Part shown: positions 7,806-14,755 of the stretch, one piece after another
Position numbering within the stretch: the stretch's first letter is position 1
Layout of the letters: each line of letters starts with the position of its first letter
Source of the DNA: a virus
Virus record (IMG/VR): IMGVR_UViG_3300011115_000470
Location: 1 to 41,032 of that record
DNA: 41,032 bases
Reading direction: 5' to 3' (one strand)
The notes under the pieces: generated by a model
The model's input: the letters and a program-made list of their open reading frames with translations, nothing else
Databases searched by the model: none
What the model was told of the DNA's origin: nothing
Position numbers and translations under genes: made by a program

Positions 7806-10124
7806 ATGGCTGCAACGAACTTCACACCAATTCAACTCTACTTCTCAACGACCGCCTCGGCCGCGCCAACAGCGGCAAATCTTGCGCAAGGTGAATTGGC
7901 AATCAACATCACCGACGGCAAGCTGTATTACGAGGACAACGCAGGCGCTGTTCAGGTAATTGCAACCAAGGGTGCCGGCACGATCGGCGGCTCAACTACG
8001 CAGATCCAGTACAACAACGCAGGCGCGTTGGCTGGTAATGCTGCAATGGTATTTAACAACTCAACGAACGTCACCACGCTGACTACGCTGAACCTCACCA
8101 ATGCCCTTGGAGCCATCTACGGCGGCACGGCGCAGTCTGCCTATACCCAAGGTGACTTCGTGTACGCCTCGGCCACCAATACGCTGTCCAAGCTTGGCAT
8201 TGGCGCAAACACCTACATCCTAACGTCAACCGGGTCTGTTCCGCAGTGGGTTGCGCCTTCCAGTATTGCAGTTCTGACGGCCACCAACCTTGCCGGCGGC
8301 CTTGCGGGATCAGTCCCTTACCAGTCCGCCTTGGACACGACCACCTTCTTGGCCATTGGAGCCGCGAACCGCGTCATGACATCGTCTGGCACTGCACCTC
8401 AGTGGGTGACCGCACTGACGGGCCTCACAGGCGTTTCCAGCTCGTCGATCACCAACACCAGCCTGACCTCTGGTCGACTGGTTTACAGCTCGACTGCGGG
8501 CCTTGAGACTGACTCTGCCAACCTGACATTTAACGGCACTACGTTGACCGCTAACACTATTGGAGCATTTACGCTGGGCGGCACAGTCTCAGGCGGCGGC
8601 AATCAGATAAACAACGTAGTGATTGGCACAACGACTCCGCTGGCTGGTGCGTTTACTACGCTGACAGCATCTAGCACTTTAAGCGTTACTGGTGCGGGTT
8701 CTATTGAAGGTCTGACTGTTGGTCGTGGTGCGGGTGGTGTTGCTAGTAATACTGCATTTGGCTTAGACCCATTGTTTTCTAACACTACTGGTGGTTTTAA
8801 TGCGGCTGTTGGTCGATATGCTTTATATGGAAACACTACTGGCGCTAATAATACTGCCTTTGGAAGGTCGTTAGTTAGTAATACAACTGGAAACCATAAT
8901 GTCGCTGTTGGTCTTGCTCTTTACTCAAACACCACAGCATCAGACAACACAGCGGTGGGTTATGAATCTCTTTACTCCAACACCACAGCATCTAACAACA
9001 CTGCTGTAGGTTATCAGGCGGCTTACTCAGGGGTTACGGCAACTGAAGTGGTTGCAATTGGTAAAGGTGCTTTATACGCAAACACCGTCAATTATGGAAC
9101 GGCTGTTGGATTTCACGCTTTGAACGCCAACACAACTGGTGCGGCTAATGCGGCATTTGGTGCTTATGCCCTATCAACAAATACTACTGGCGCTGGAAAT
9201 AGTGCTTTTGGTGCGCTCGGTTTTGGTTTATCAGACAGTGCGTTACAAGCCAATACTACGGGCAGTTACAACTCGGCTTTTGGTTTGGGCGCACTCGCTT
9301 CCAACACCACAGCCTCCAACAACACTGCTGTGGGTTATCAGGCGGGGTACAGCACCGCCACAGGCGATGATAATACCTTTTTAGGCTATCAGGCTGGATA
9401 CAATACAACAGGTGCTGGTGCAAGTGTTTATGTAGGAGAAAAAGCAGGATATTCAGTAACTACAGGCGGCGCAGGTTTTGGTAATCAAACTTTTGTTGGC
9501 TATTATGCCGGTTTATCTGTAACTGGATATTACAATACTTTTATTGGTGCGTCTGCTGGACGATTTGTAACAACAGGCAATAGAAACACCATACTTGGCG
9601 GTTACGATGGAAACACAGGCGGCTTAGACATTCGCACAGCAAGCAACTACATCGTGCTGTCTGATGGTGATGGAAATCCACTTATCTCTACAGCCAATGC
9701 TCAAACTGTTGCGCTTCAAGGTGCAGTCCCTAACTCAGGCACAGGCATCACATTCCCCGCAACTCAATCAGCATCATCAAACGCTAATACTTTGGATGAC
9801 TATGAGGAGGGGACTTGGACACCAGTTGCAAATAATTTAACTGTTGTTGGTACTGTTAGTTATGTTGCAACATACACAAAAATTGGTCGTGTTGTTTATA
9901 TTAACTTACGAGTTAATGCGACAACATCGTCAACATCAACTTCAAACTCTACTTATTTTGATGGTTTGCCATTTGATCCAGCTATAAATTCCACTGTAAC
10001 TGCAGTAAATGAAGGAAATGTTGCTTCTTTAGGTGTAGGTTTGTTTGCAAATGGCGCAAGACTGTTTGCACCATCATGGACTGCGGTTCAAAATGCGACT
10101 TTAAGTGGCTTTTATTACGTTTAA
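7806..10124 (+). CDS. Tail fibre with YadA-like NTT repeats
   Basis: 772 residues, ATG after TAAGGAAAAATT. Residues 1-55 match the common phage fibre attachment start (LAQGELAINITDGKLYYEDN). The middle is beta-rich. Residues about 313-620 hold roughly a dozen NTTGxxNTAFG / NTTASNNTAVGYQA units like the left-handed beta-roll heads of trimeric autotransporter adhesins (YadA type). The C-terminal part begins TLDDYEEGTWTP and has YTKIGRVVYIN, a widespread fibre tip domain. Codon and base use changes to AT-richer near 8640, which suggests that the distal half was exchanged. It is the best candidate for host-receptor binding. Confidence 0.85.
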   Translation: MAATNFTPIQLYFSTTASAAPTAANLAQGELAINITDGKLYYEDNAGAVQVIATKGAGTIGGSTTQIQYNNAGALAGNAAMVFNNSTNVTTLTTLNLTNALGAIYGGTAQSAYTQGDFVYASATNTLSKLGIGANTYILTSTGSVPQWVAPSSIAVLTATNLAGGLAGSVPYQSALDTTTFLAIGAANRVMTSSGTAPQWVTALTGLTGVSSSSITNTSLTSGRLVYSSTAGLETDSANLTFNGTTLTANTIGAFTLGGTVSGGGNQINNVVIGTTTPLAGAFTTLTASSTLSVTGAGSIEGLTVGRGAGGVASNTAFGLDPLFSNTTGGFNAAVGRYALYGNTTGANNTAFGRSLVSNTTGNHNVAVGLALYSNTTASDNTAVGYESLYSNTTASNNTAVGYQAAYSGVTATEVVAIGKGALYANTVNYGTAVGFHALNANTTGAANAAFGAYALSTNTTGAGNSAFGALGFGLSDSALQANTTGSYNSAFGLGALASNTTASNNTAVGYQAGYSTATGDDNTFLGYQAGYNTTGAGASVYVGEKAGYSVTTGGAGFGNQTFVGYYAGLSVTGYYNTFIGASAGRFVTTGNRNTILGGYDGNTGGLDIRTASNYIVLSDGDGNPLISTANAQTVALQGAVPNSGTGITFPATQSASSNANTLDDYEEGTWTPVANNLTVVGTVSYVATYTKIGRVVYINLRVNATTSSTSTSNSTYFDGLPFDPAINSTVTAVNEGNVASLGVGLFANGARLFAPSWTAVQNATLSGFYYV
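8740..9680 (+). repeat. Degenerate tandem repeats in fibre gene
   Basis: Imperfect repeats of about 42-66 bp encode NTTA/G-x-N-N-T-A-V/F-G-Y units. Near-identical stretches around AACACCACAGC occur near 8929, 8980 and 9302. Such repeats can expand or contract by recombination and alter fibre length. Confidence 0.8.
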
Positions 10125-10138
10125 CAAAGGAATAAATT

Positions 10139-10423
10139 ATGTCTATTACCAAAACAACAACTGTTGACCAAATCACAGTAACAGAGAACGGCTTGGTTTT
10201 TTTTCGTGAAGCAACTCGAATCATGGAAGACGGAAACGAACTAAGTAAAGCCTACCATCGTTCAAGCCTCACACCCGCACAAGACCTGACAGGCGTTCCC
10301 GCTAATGTTGTTGCAATCTGCAATGCTGCATGGACAGCGGATGTGGTTGCGGCATATCAAGCGGTACAGGCGGCTGCGGCTGCTGAACGTCAAGCACAAC
10401 AACCAGCGGAGCAATCAGCATGA
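10139..10423 (+). CDS. Small protein following tail fibre
   Basis: 94 residues, ATG after AAAGGAATAAATT. Begins with T-T-V-D-Q-I-T-V-T-E-N-G-L-V-F-F-R-E-A-T and R-I-M-E-D-G, then an Ala/Gln-rich helix (VVAAYQAVQAAAAAERQAQQ). Similar small proteins commonly follow fibre genes in phages; the role could be fibre assembly or tip attachment, but this is only from position. It overlaps the next small gene by an ATGA. Confidence 0.7.
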   Translation: MSITKTTTVDQITVTENGLVFFREATRIMEDGNELSKAYHRSSLTPAQDLTGVPANVVAICNAAWTADVVAAYQAVQAAAAAERQAQQPAEQSA

Positions 10424-10569
10424 CCCTCGACCTCGACGTTAACGAAATCAACTTCATCCTGCAAACGCTTGGGGCATTGCCATCGTCCAGCGGCGTGTGG
10501 CCTCTGATTGTCAAAGTCAAAGAGCAAGCTGAAGCGCAAGTACCGAAAGCCAATGAAGCCAGCACCTAA
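10420..10569 (+). CDS. 49-residue phage protein, paralogue of the one at 12451
   Basis: ATG overlaps the previous stop (ATGA). The sequence M-T-L-D-L-D-V-N-E-I-N-F-I-L-Q-T-L-G then K-V-K-E-Q-A-E-A-Q-V is a predicted helix pair. It aligns along its length with the 47-residue product at 12451-12594 (shared N-x-I-L-Q-x-L-G and E-x-A-x-x-Q-V-P). Function unknown. The two copies flank the lysis cassette. The gene overlaps the next one by 17 bases. Confidence 0.65.
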   Translation: MTLDLDVNEINFILQTLGALPSSSGVWPLIVKVKEQAEAQVPKANEAST

Positions 10570-10813
10570 ACCGATATTGTGGTTCCTGCAAGCCAGCAAT
10601 GCGTTGGCAATCACGATGCCGTGGAAGACTGTCTATTGCCGACCCGGTGAGCAGGGCAACCTACCGCTGGCAGCGCATGAGGCTGTGCATTGTGAGCAGA
10701 TTGAGCGTGACGGGGCTATTAAATGGACAATCAAAATACTGTACTACCTAGTGCGTTATGGCTACCTAAAAAGCCCATACGAAATTGAAGCACGAACGAA
10801 AGCTGGATATTGA
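10553..10813 (+). CDS. Mini zincin-like protein (HExxHxxQ)
   Basis: 86 residues from ATG 10553; an in-frame TTG at 10508 would give a longer basic N-terminus but lies deep in the previous gene. Residues 42-49 read H-E-A-V-H-C-E-Q, the HExxHxxQ signature of zinc metallopeptidases including the DUF4157 type. The later P-Y-E-I-E-A-R (75-81) gives a possible third Glu ligand. Small proteins of this pattern occur near phage lysis genes. It could cut a protein at lysis or during assembly, or be inactive; the motif alone does not prove activity. It is the first gene of the lysis cluster. Confidence 0.65.
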   Translation: MKPAPKPILWFLQASNALAITMPWKTVYCRPGEQGNLPLAAHEAVHCEQIERDGAIKWTIKILYYLVRYGYLKSPYEIEARTKAGY

Positions 10814-10814
10814 C

Positions 10815-10982
10815 ATGAACCTTGAAGCACAATTCACCAGCCACGAAGCCGTCTGTGCTGAACGATACGCGCAGATTAACGCACGATTAAAACGCTTAGA
10901 GGGCGTCATTATGAAGACCGCCGGGGTGCTTATTTTTAGTATGTCTGCAATCGTTTATGCAAGTCTCACGCTGCATCGTTGA
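10815..10982 (+). CDS. Small membrane protein of lysis cluster
   Basis: 55 residues, ATG one base after the previous stop. Residues 1-30 form an amphipathic or coiled-coil helix (AERYAQINARLKRLEGVIM), followed by one hydrophobic segment (about 34-50, TAGVLIFSMSAIVYASL). Single-pass proteins of this type beside endolysin genes can be accessory holins, antiholins or spanin-like parts. There is no lipobox, so an outer-membrane spanin is not supported. Confidence 0.6.
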   Translation: MNLEAQFTSHEAVCAERYAQINARLKRLEGVIMKTAGVLIFSMSAIVYASLTLHR

Positions 10983-10984
10983 TT

Positions 10985-11137
10985 ATGGAATTTCTAGAAG
11001 CACTGGCGAAGGGTTGGCCGATGCTTTTGGCGCTGATAACGCTCATCATTGTGTTGGCTAAAATGGATATCAAGATTGCCGTTTTAGAGGAAAAAGTTAA
11101 ATCGTTGTTTGAGATATTTAATAGGAAAGACAAATGA
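10985..11137 (+). CDS. Small membrane protein of lysis cluster
   Basis: 50 residues. ATG at 10985 lies just past the previous stop. One hydrophobic helix (about residues 11-26, W-P-M-L-L-A-L-I-T-L-I-I-V-L) is followed by a charged helix with heptad spacing (KIAVLEEKVKSLFEIFNRK). Topology N-in or N-out is not clear. Overlaps the next gene by ATGA. Probable lysis accessory by context only. Confidence 0.6.
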   Translation: MEFLEALAKGWPMLLALITLIIVLAKMDIKIAVLEEKVKSLFEIFNRKDK

Positions 11138-11436
11138 ATGACGATAAAGGCGCACTGATTGAGAAAGCTACTTTTGCAATACTGCCGTTGCTGTTCTCAT
11201 GCGTTGTCTATCTGATGAGCGCCTTGTCCAATTTGTCTCACGAGGTTACTATCCTCAACAGCAAGATCAGCCTTGTGGTCACATCCGACAACAAGCAAGC
11301 CAGCAACAGCGGCGCTGAGTTGGCAAGGGAAAAGCTAAGACAGGACTTGGAAAAAGAAATCCAAAAGAACCGCGACGACATCATGCACAACAAGCAAGAA
11401 ATTGCCGTCATCAACACTCGGATGGAGAAGAAATAA
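11134..11436 (+). CDS. Membrane-anchored coiled-coil protein, lysis accessory candidate
   Basis: 100 residues, ATGA-coupled. One membrane segment (about 14-32, FAILPLLFSCVVYLMSALS), then a long charged coiled coil (EKLRQDLEKEIQKNRDDI). This architecture, a short N-terminus, one TM and a periplasmic coiled coil, is that expected of an inner-membrane spanin (i-spanin), but no partner lipoprotein is seen nearby. The stop overlaps the holin start by one base. Confidence 0.6.
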   Translation: MNDDKGALIEKATFAILPLLFSCVVYLMSALSNLSHEVTILNSKISLVVTSDNKQASNSGAELAREKLRQDLEKEIQKNRDDIMHNKQEIAVINTRMEKK

Positions 11437-11927
11437 TGCTAACCCTACTCTCCACCCTCATCAGCTTCCTCGCTGGTGGCTTGCCCAAACTACTGGGTTT
11501 TTTCCAAGACCGTGCAGACAAGAAGCATGAGATGGCAATGGCCCAGTTGCAGATTGAGCGCGAACTGGAGCTACGCAAGGCTGGGTTTGAGGCTCAGCAA
11601 CGAGTAGAAGAGATAAAAGTCGAAGGTCAGGCTATCGAAGCCGAGGCATCAGAACGCGCAGCCCTGTACGCCCACGACATAGCCATAGGCCAAGGCGCTA
11701 GTCAGTGGATGATCAACTTGCGCTCTGGTGTGCGCCCGATACTGACCTATGGTTTCTTCGCCCTGTTTGCCTTCGTGGAAATCGGCGGCTTTGTCTACGC
11801 ATGGCATCGGGACATTGCATTTGATGTGCTGATCGCCAAACTGTGGGATGCCGACACCCAGATTATCTTTGCCAGCATCATCAGCTTCCACTTTGGGGGC
11901 CGTGCGTTCAAGGGTGGAAAAGATTGA
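11436..11927 (+). CDS. Holin, 3-TM (GTA-type holin family)
   Basis: 163 residues. An N-terminal hydrophobic segment (MLTLLSTLISFLAGG), a long helix rich in E, A and Q (about 27-85), and C-terminal membrane segments (RPILTYGFFALFAFVEIGGF; IIFASIISFHFGG) match the Holin_3TM family first noted in gene-transfer-agent release (PF11351). It would make the membrane lesion that lets the endolysin reach peptidoglycan. The endolysin overlaps its stop codon (TTGA), an arrangement that fixes their relative expression. Confidence 0.8.
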   Translation: MLTLLSTLISFLAGGLPKLLGFFQDRADKKHEMAMAQLQIERELELRKAGFEAQQRVEEIKVEGQAIEAEASERAALYAHDIAIGQGASQWMINLRSGVRPILTYGFFALFAFVEIGGFVYAWHRDIAFDVLIAKLWDADTQIIFASIISFHFGGRAFKGGKD

Positions 11928-12400
11928 AAGTCTCCGACCGCTGCAAAGAGATGATCAAACACCATGAAGGCGTGCGGTATCGGCCATATATTTGCCCGGC
12001 GCGTCTTCACACTGTAGGAGTAGGCCATGTTTTATACCCCGCTCAAGGTCGTTTACCTCTGGATCAGAGGGACGCTTACCCGTTGGAGCAAAATGACAAC
12101 CGTGCTTTTTCAAAAGACGAAGTAGATGGAATCCTTAGTACTGATCTCATCCGATTTGAGGTTGGGGTCGCCCGACTTTTTCCTCTGGTGCTTACCCAAG
12201 GTCAAAATGATGCTCTCGTCAGCTTTGCTTTTAATCTGGGTCTGGGGGGAGTACAGCGATCAACCCTCCGTCAGAAGGTTCTTCGCAAAGAAATGGAATC
12301 GGCTGCTGACGAGTTCTTGAAGTTTACGAGGGGCGGGGGTAAAATCCTGCCGGGGTTGGTCAAGCGCAGAAGCGATGAACGTGCCCTGTTCCTGTCTTAA
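11924..12400 (+). CDS. Endolysin, T4-type lysozyme (GH24)
   Basis: 158 residues if translation starts at TTG 11924, which overlaps the holin stop; ATG 11951 is a shorter alternative that would leave only six residues before the catalytic Glu. The N-terminus K-H-H-E-G-V-R and the V-G-V-G-H motif are typical of GH24 muramidases. The triad reads E15, C24, T30: the spacing E-8-C-5-T equals that of T4 lysozyme E11/D20/T26, with Cys replacing Asp, as in some phage enzymes. There is no signal peptide or SAR segment, so export depends on the holin. It cuts the glycan strand of peptidoglycan. Confidence 0.9.
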   Translation: MKVSDRCKEMIKHHEGVRYRPYICPARLHTVGVGHVLYPAQGRLPLDQRDAYPLEQNDNRAFSKDEVDGILSTDLIRFEVGVARLFPLVLTQGQNDALVSFAFNLGLGGVQRSTLRQKVLRKEMESAADEFLKFTRGGGKILPGLVKRRSDERALFLS

Positions 12401-12450
12401 AAAAGGCAAACCGTTAGCCTCAATAGCGGCAATTAAACTAGGAGTTTGGA

Positions 12451-12594
12451 ATGGAAAAAATCACTTTATCGGCGCAACTGGTAAACGCAATTTTGCAATA
12501 TTTGGGCAATCAGCCTTTTGCCCATGTAGCAAATTTGATCAACGGCGTACAGGAAGAGGCAAAAAATCAAGTTCCGATTGAAAAAACGGAATAA
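12451..12594 (+). CDS. 47-residue phage protein, paralogue of the one at 10420
   Basis: ATG at 12451 with GGAG at 12441. The product (ITLSAQLVNAILQYLG ... VQEEAKNQVPIEKTE) is one or two short helices without membrane segment. It matches the 49-residue product at 10420 in the N-x-I-L-Q-x-L-G and E-x-A-x-x-Q-V-P positions. Function unknown. It stands alone between the endolysin (50 bp gap) and the adaptor gene (29 bp gap). Confidence 0.6.
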   Translation: MEKITLSAQLVNAILQYLGNQPFAHVANLINGVQEEAKNQVPIEKTE

Positions 12595-12623
12595 ATCTGC
12601 GCACCAAATAAACGGGGAACAGC

Positions 12624-13259
12624 ATGACAGTAGCCGCCGTAATGACGTACGACAGTCTGGTCAACGACATCCAGACCTATCTGGAGCGTACCGATGACCA
12701 GACGTTGGAAAAAATTCCGCAGTTCATCATGCTGGCAGAACAGATCATCGCGGCTGAGATCAAATTTCTTGGCAATCTGACTGTGGTCACAAGCACCATG
12801 GTGGCCTCTGCCAATGTCATTCCCAAGCCCGCACGCTGGCGTAAGACGGTGTCTATGAACGTAACCGTGGCAAGTAAGCGCCAGCCTGTGCTGCTGCGCA
12901 CCTACGAGTACATCCGAGAGTATTGGCCAAACCCAACATCAACGGACGTGCCGCTGTTCTTCTGCGACTACGATTATCAGCACTGGCTGATTGGTCCGAC
13001 GCCTGACGTCGACTATTCCTACGAGGTGCTGTATTACGAGCGCGTGCAGCCCTTGGACTCATCGAACCAATCCAACTGGTTCACCCAGTACGCCCCGCAG
13101 GCGCTGCTGTACGGCACTTTGCTGCAAGCCATGCCGTTCCTCAAGAACGACGAGCGCATGCCTATGTGGCAAAGCAACTACGACAGAATCATTGAAGTCC
13201 TGAAGACGGAGAACGTCACCCGTGGTGCTGATCGTCAGGCGATTGCGAGGGATTCATAA
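12624..13259 (+). CDS. Head-tail adaptor protein (SU10/P22 gp4-like)
   Basis: 211 residues, ATG after ACGGGGAACAGC. It begins with a helical region (YDSLVNDIQTYLERTDDQTL, IPQFIMLAEQIIAAEI), followed by strands around P-K-P-A-R-W-R-K-T and Y-P-F-F-C-D-Y-D-Y, and a final helical part (YAPQALLYGTLLQAMPFL). This order matches the phage adaptor family that makes a dodecameric ring below the portal and links to the tail nozzle. It is followed within one base by a fibre-like gene and then the nozzle gene, as in short-tailed phages. Confidence 0.85.
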   Translation: MTVAAVMTYDSLVNDIQTYLERTDDQTLEKIPQFIMLAEQIIAAEIKFLGNLTVVTSTMVASANVIPKPARWRKTVSMNVTVASKRQPVLLRTYEYIREYWPNPTSTDVPLFFCDYDYQHWLIGPTPDVDYSYEVLYYERVQPLDSSNQSNWFTQYAPQALLYGTLLQAMPFLKNDERMPMWQSNYDRIIEVLKTENVTRGADRQAIARDS

Positions 13260-14755
13260 TGAGTTTTACTTCGCCCTTCACGGGAACCGTCATCCAGCCG
13301 ACCGACGTTTCATACCGCAGTATCACGCTTTCTGCGGATGCAACCCTTTCTTGGCCAATCAATGGCAGCGATACCGACAACGCAGCCGCCCGGGTCATGG
13401 ACGTCACGTCGCTGTCAAGCGGCTTGGTGCTTGCGGGCGTTACCGTCACAGGCACAAACGGGCAGTGCTCTTGCACCACAACCCCCAGTCTGTTTGTTGG
13501 CCAAGCCGTTGTTGTCACTGGAGTTTCCACGGGCACTTCAGGCGGCATTACCACTGGCAACACCTACTACATCATCGCCACCAACGGAACGACGACCTTC
13601 ACGGTGTCGGCCACCTTGAGCGGCACTGCGGTGGCCACCACGGCTGGCACGACCACTGGCTTGACGTTTACGCTGGATGCGTTTACGCTGGACATGCCGC
13701 CTGCCAATCAGGCGTCTGTCGGCATTGATGCGCTGTTTCGCAACGTTGGGTCCTACACCTTTACCGTCAGGGACTACGCTGGCGGCACGATTGTTACGAT
13801 TGCCGCAGGTGAGGCCAAGTACATCTATCTCACCACCAACGCCACCACGGCGGGCACATGGGGCCTCATAGCCTTTGGCGTAGGCACATCCAACGTCGAC
13901 GCCGCCACCCTTGCTGGATTTGGCCTCAAGGCTATCTCCAACACGCTGAACTCGGCAAACGAGGTCAACACCTTTGCGTCAAGCTACACCGCGCTGACCA
14001 CCGACCGAGCGTCAACCTACGTCTGGTCTGGTGGCTCCGGAACGCTGACGCTCACCTCTGCTGTCACACTGGGTAATGACTGGTACATGATGGTCCGCAA
14101 CGGCGGCACTGGTACTTTGACCATCGCCCCTGCTGGTGGCATTTTGATCAACGGCGCATCGACAATTTCCTTGCAGCCTGCTGACTCCTGCGTGATCTGC
14201 TGCTCGGGCGCTGCCTTCTTTACCGTCGGCTTGGGCCGTAGCACTGAGTTCAATTTCACCCAGCTCACCAAGGCTGTGGTGACGGGCAGCTACACCCTGA
14301 CCGCCTCAGAGGCGGCCAACACAATTCAGAAGTACACCGGGACCCTGACTGGCAACGTCACCATAGTGCTGCCACAAACAATTCAGGTGTACTACATCAC
14401 CAATCAGACCAACGGCGGCGGACCCGGCTACCAGATCACCTTCACGACAAGCGGCGGAGGAGCTACAGCAACGGTCCCCGCCGGTCAGCAGGTGATCTTG
14501 CTGTGCGACTCGGTCAACTTGCTGAACGCCTCGACGATCGCCGCTGGTGCGGTGAACGTGTCGCTGGTGGACGGCACGGTGGGCGCTCCATCGCTGAACT
14601 TTGCGACCGAGACGTCAACAGGCATCTACCGCCCCGGCTCTGGCGAGTTTGGTATTGCCATCTTGGGCGTCAAGCTTTTTGGGCTGACCGCGACAGGGCT
14701 AAACATCCCGGGCACGGGGAACTTTACTGGGGGTGTTCAGGGCGGGACCTTCTAA
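13259..14755 (+). CDS. Fibre-like virion protein with inserted YYIIATNGTTTFTVS cassette
   Basis: 498 residues, overlapping the adaptor stop (TAATG). A conserved phage module is recognisable: residues about 40-57 (AARVMDVTSLSSG) and 140-200 (LDMPPANQASVG, NVGSYTFTVRDYAGGTI, GEAKYIYL). An extra cassette of about 80 residues (58-137) is inserted between them, with GGITTGNTYYIIATNG and TFTVSATLSG. The C-terminal part (STGIYRPGSGEFGIAILG ... GGVQGGTF) has the same ending as the fibre at 5847. Its place between adaptor and nozzle suggests a tail-attached appendage. Confidence 0.75.
   Translation: MSFTSPFTGTVIQPTDVSYRSITLSADATLSWPINGSDTDNAAARVMDVTSLSSGLVLAGVTVTGTNGQCSCTTTPSLFVGQAVVVTGVSTGTSGGITTGNTYYIIATNGTTTFTVSATLSGTAVATTAGTTTGLTFTLDAFTLDMPPANQASVGIDALFRNVGSYTFTVRDYAGGTIVTIAAGEAKYIYLTTNATTAGTWGLIAFGVGTSNVDAATLAGFGLKAISNTLNSANEVNTFASSYTALTTDRASTYVWSGGSGTLTLTSAVTLGNDWYMMVRNGGTGTLTIAPAGGILINGASTISLQPADSCVICCSGAAFFTVGLGRSTEFNFTQLTKAVVTGSYTLTASEAANTIQKYTGTLTGNVTIVLPQTIQVYYITNQTNGGGPGYQITFTTSGGGATATVPAGQQVILLCDSVNLLNASTIAAGAVNVSLVDGTVGAPSLNFATETSTGIYRPGSGEFGIAILGVKLFGLTATGLNIPGTGNFTGGVQGGTF

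Noticed and set aside
7806-10124. Diversity-generating retroelement at the variable fibre gene
   Set aside because: No reverse transcriptase gene and no template repeat near the fibre; the repeats are beta-roll units, not a VR/TR pair.
12375-12581. Frame of 68 codons after the endolysin
   Set aside because: It lacks an RBS, overlaps the endolysin end, and the overlapping ATG 12451 frame with GGAG and a paralogue is the better gene.
14503-14754. Upstream extension of the nozzle protein
   Set aside because: The extra N-terminus is frame-shifted sequence of the fibre-like gene; ATG 14755 overlaps the stop and matches the conserved family start.
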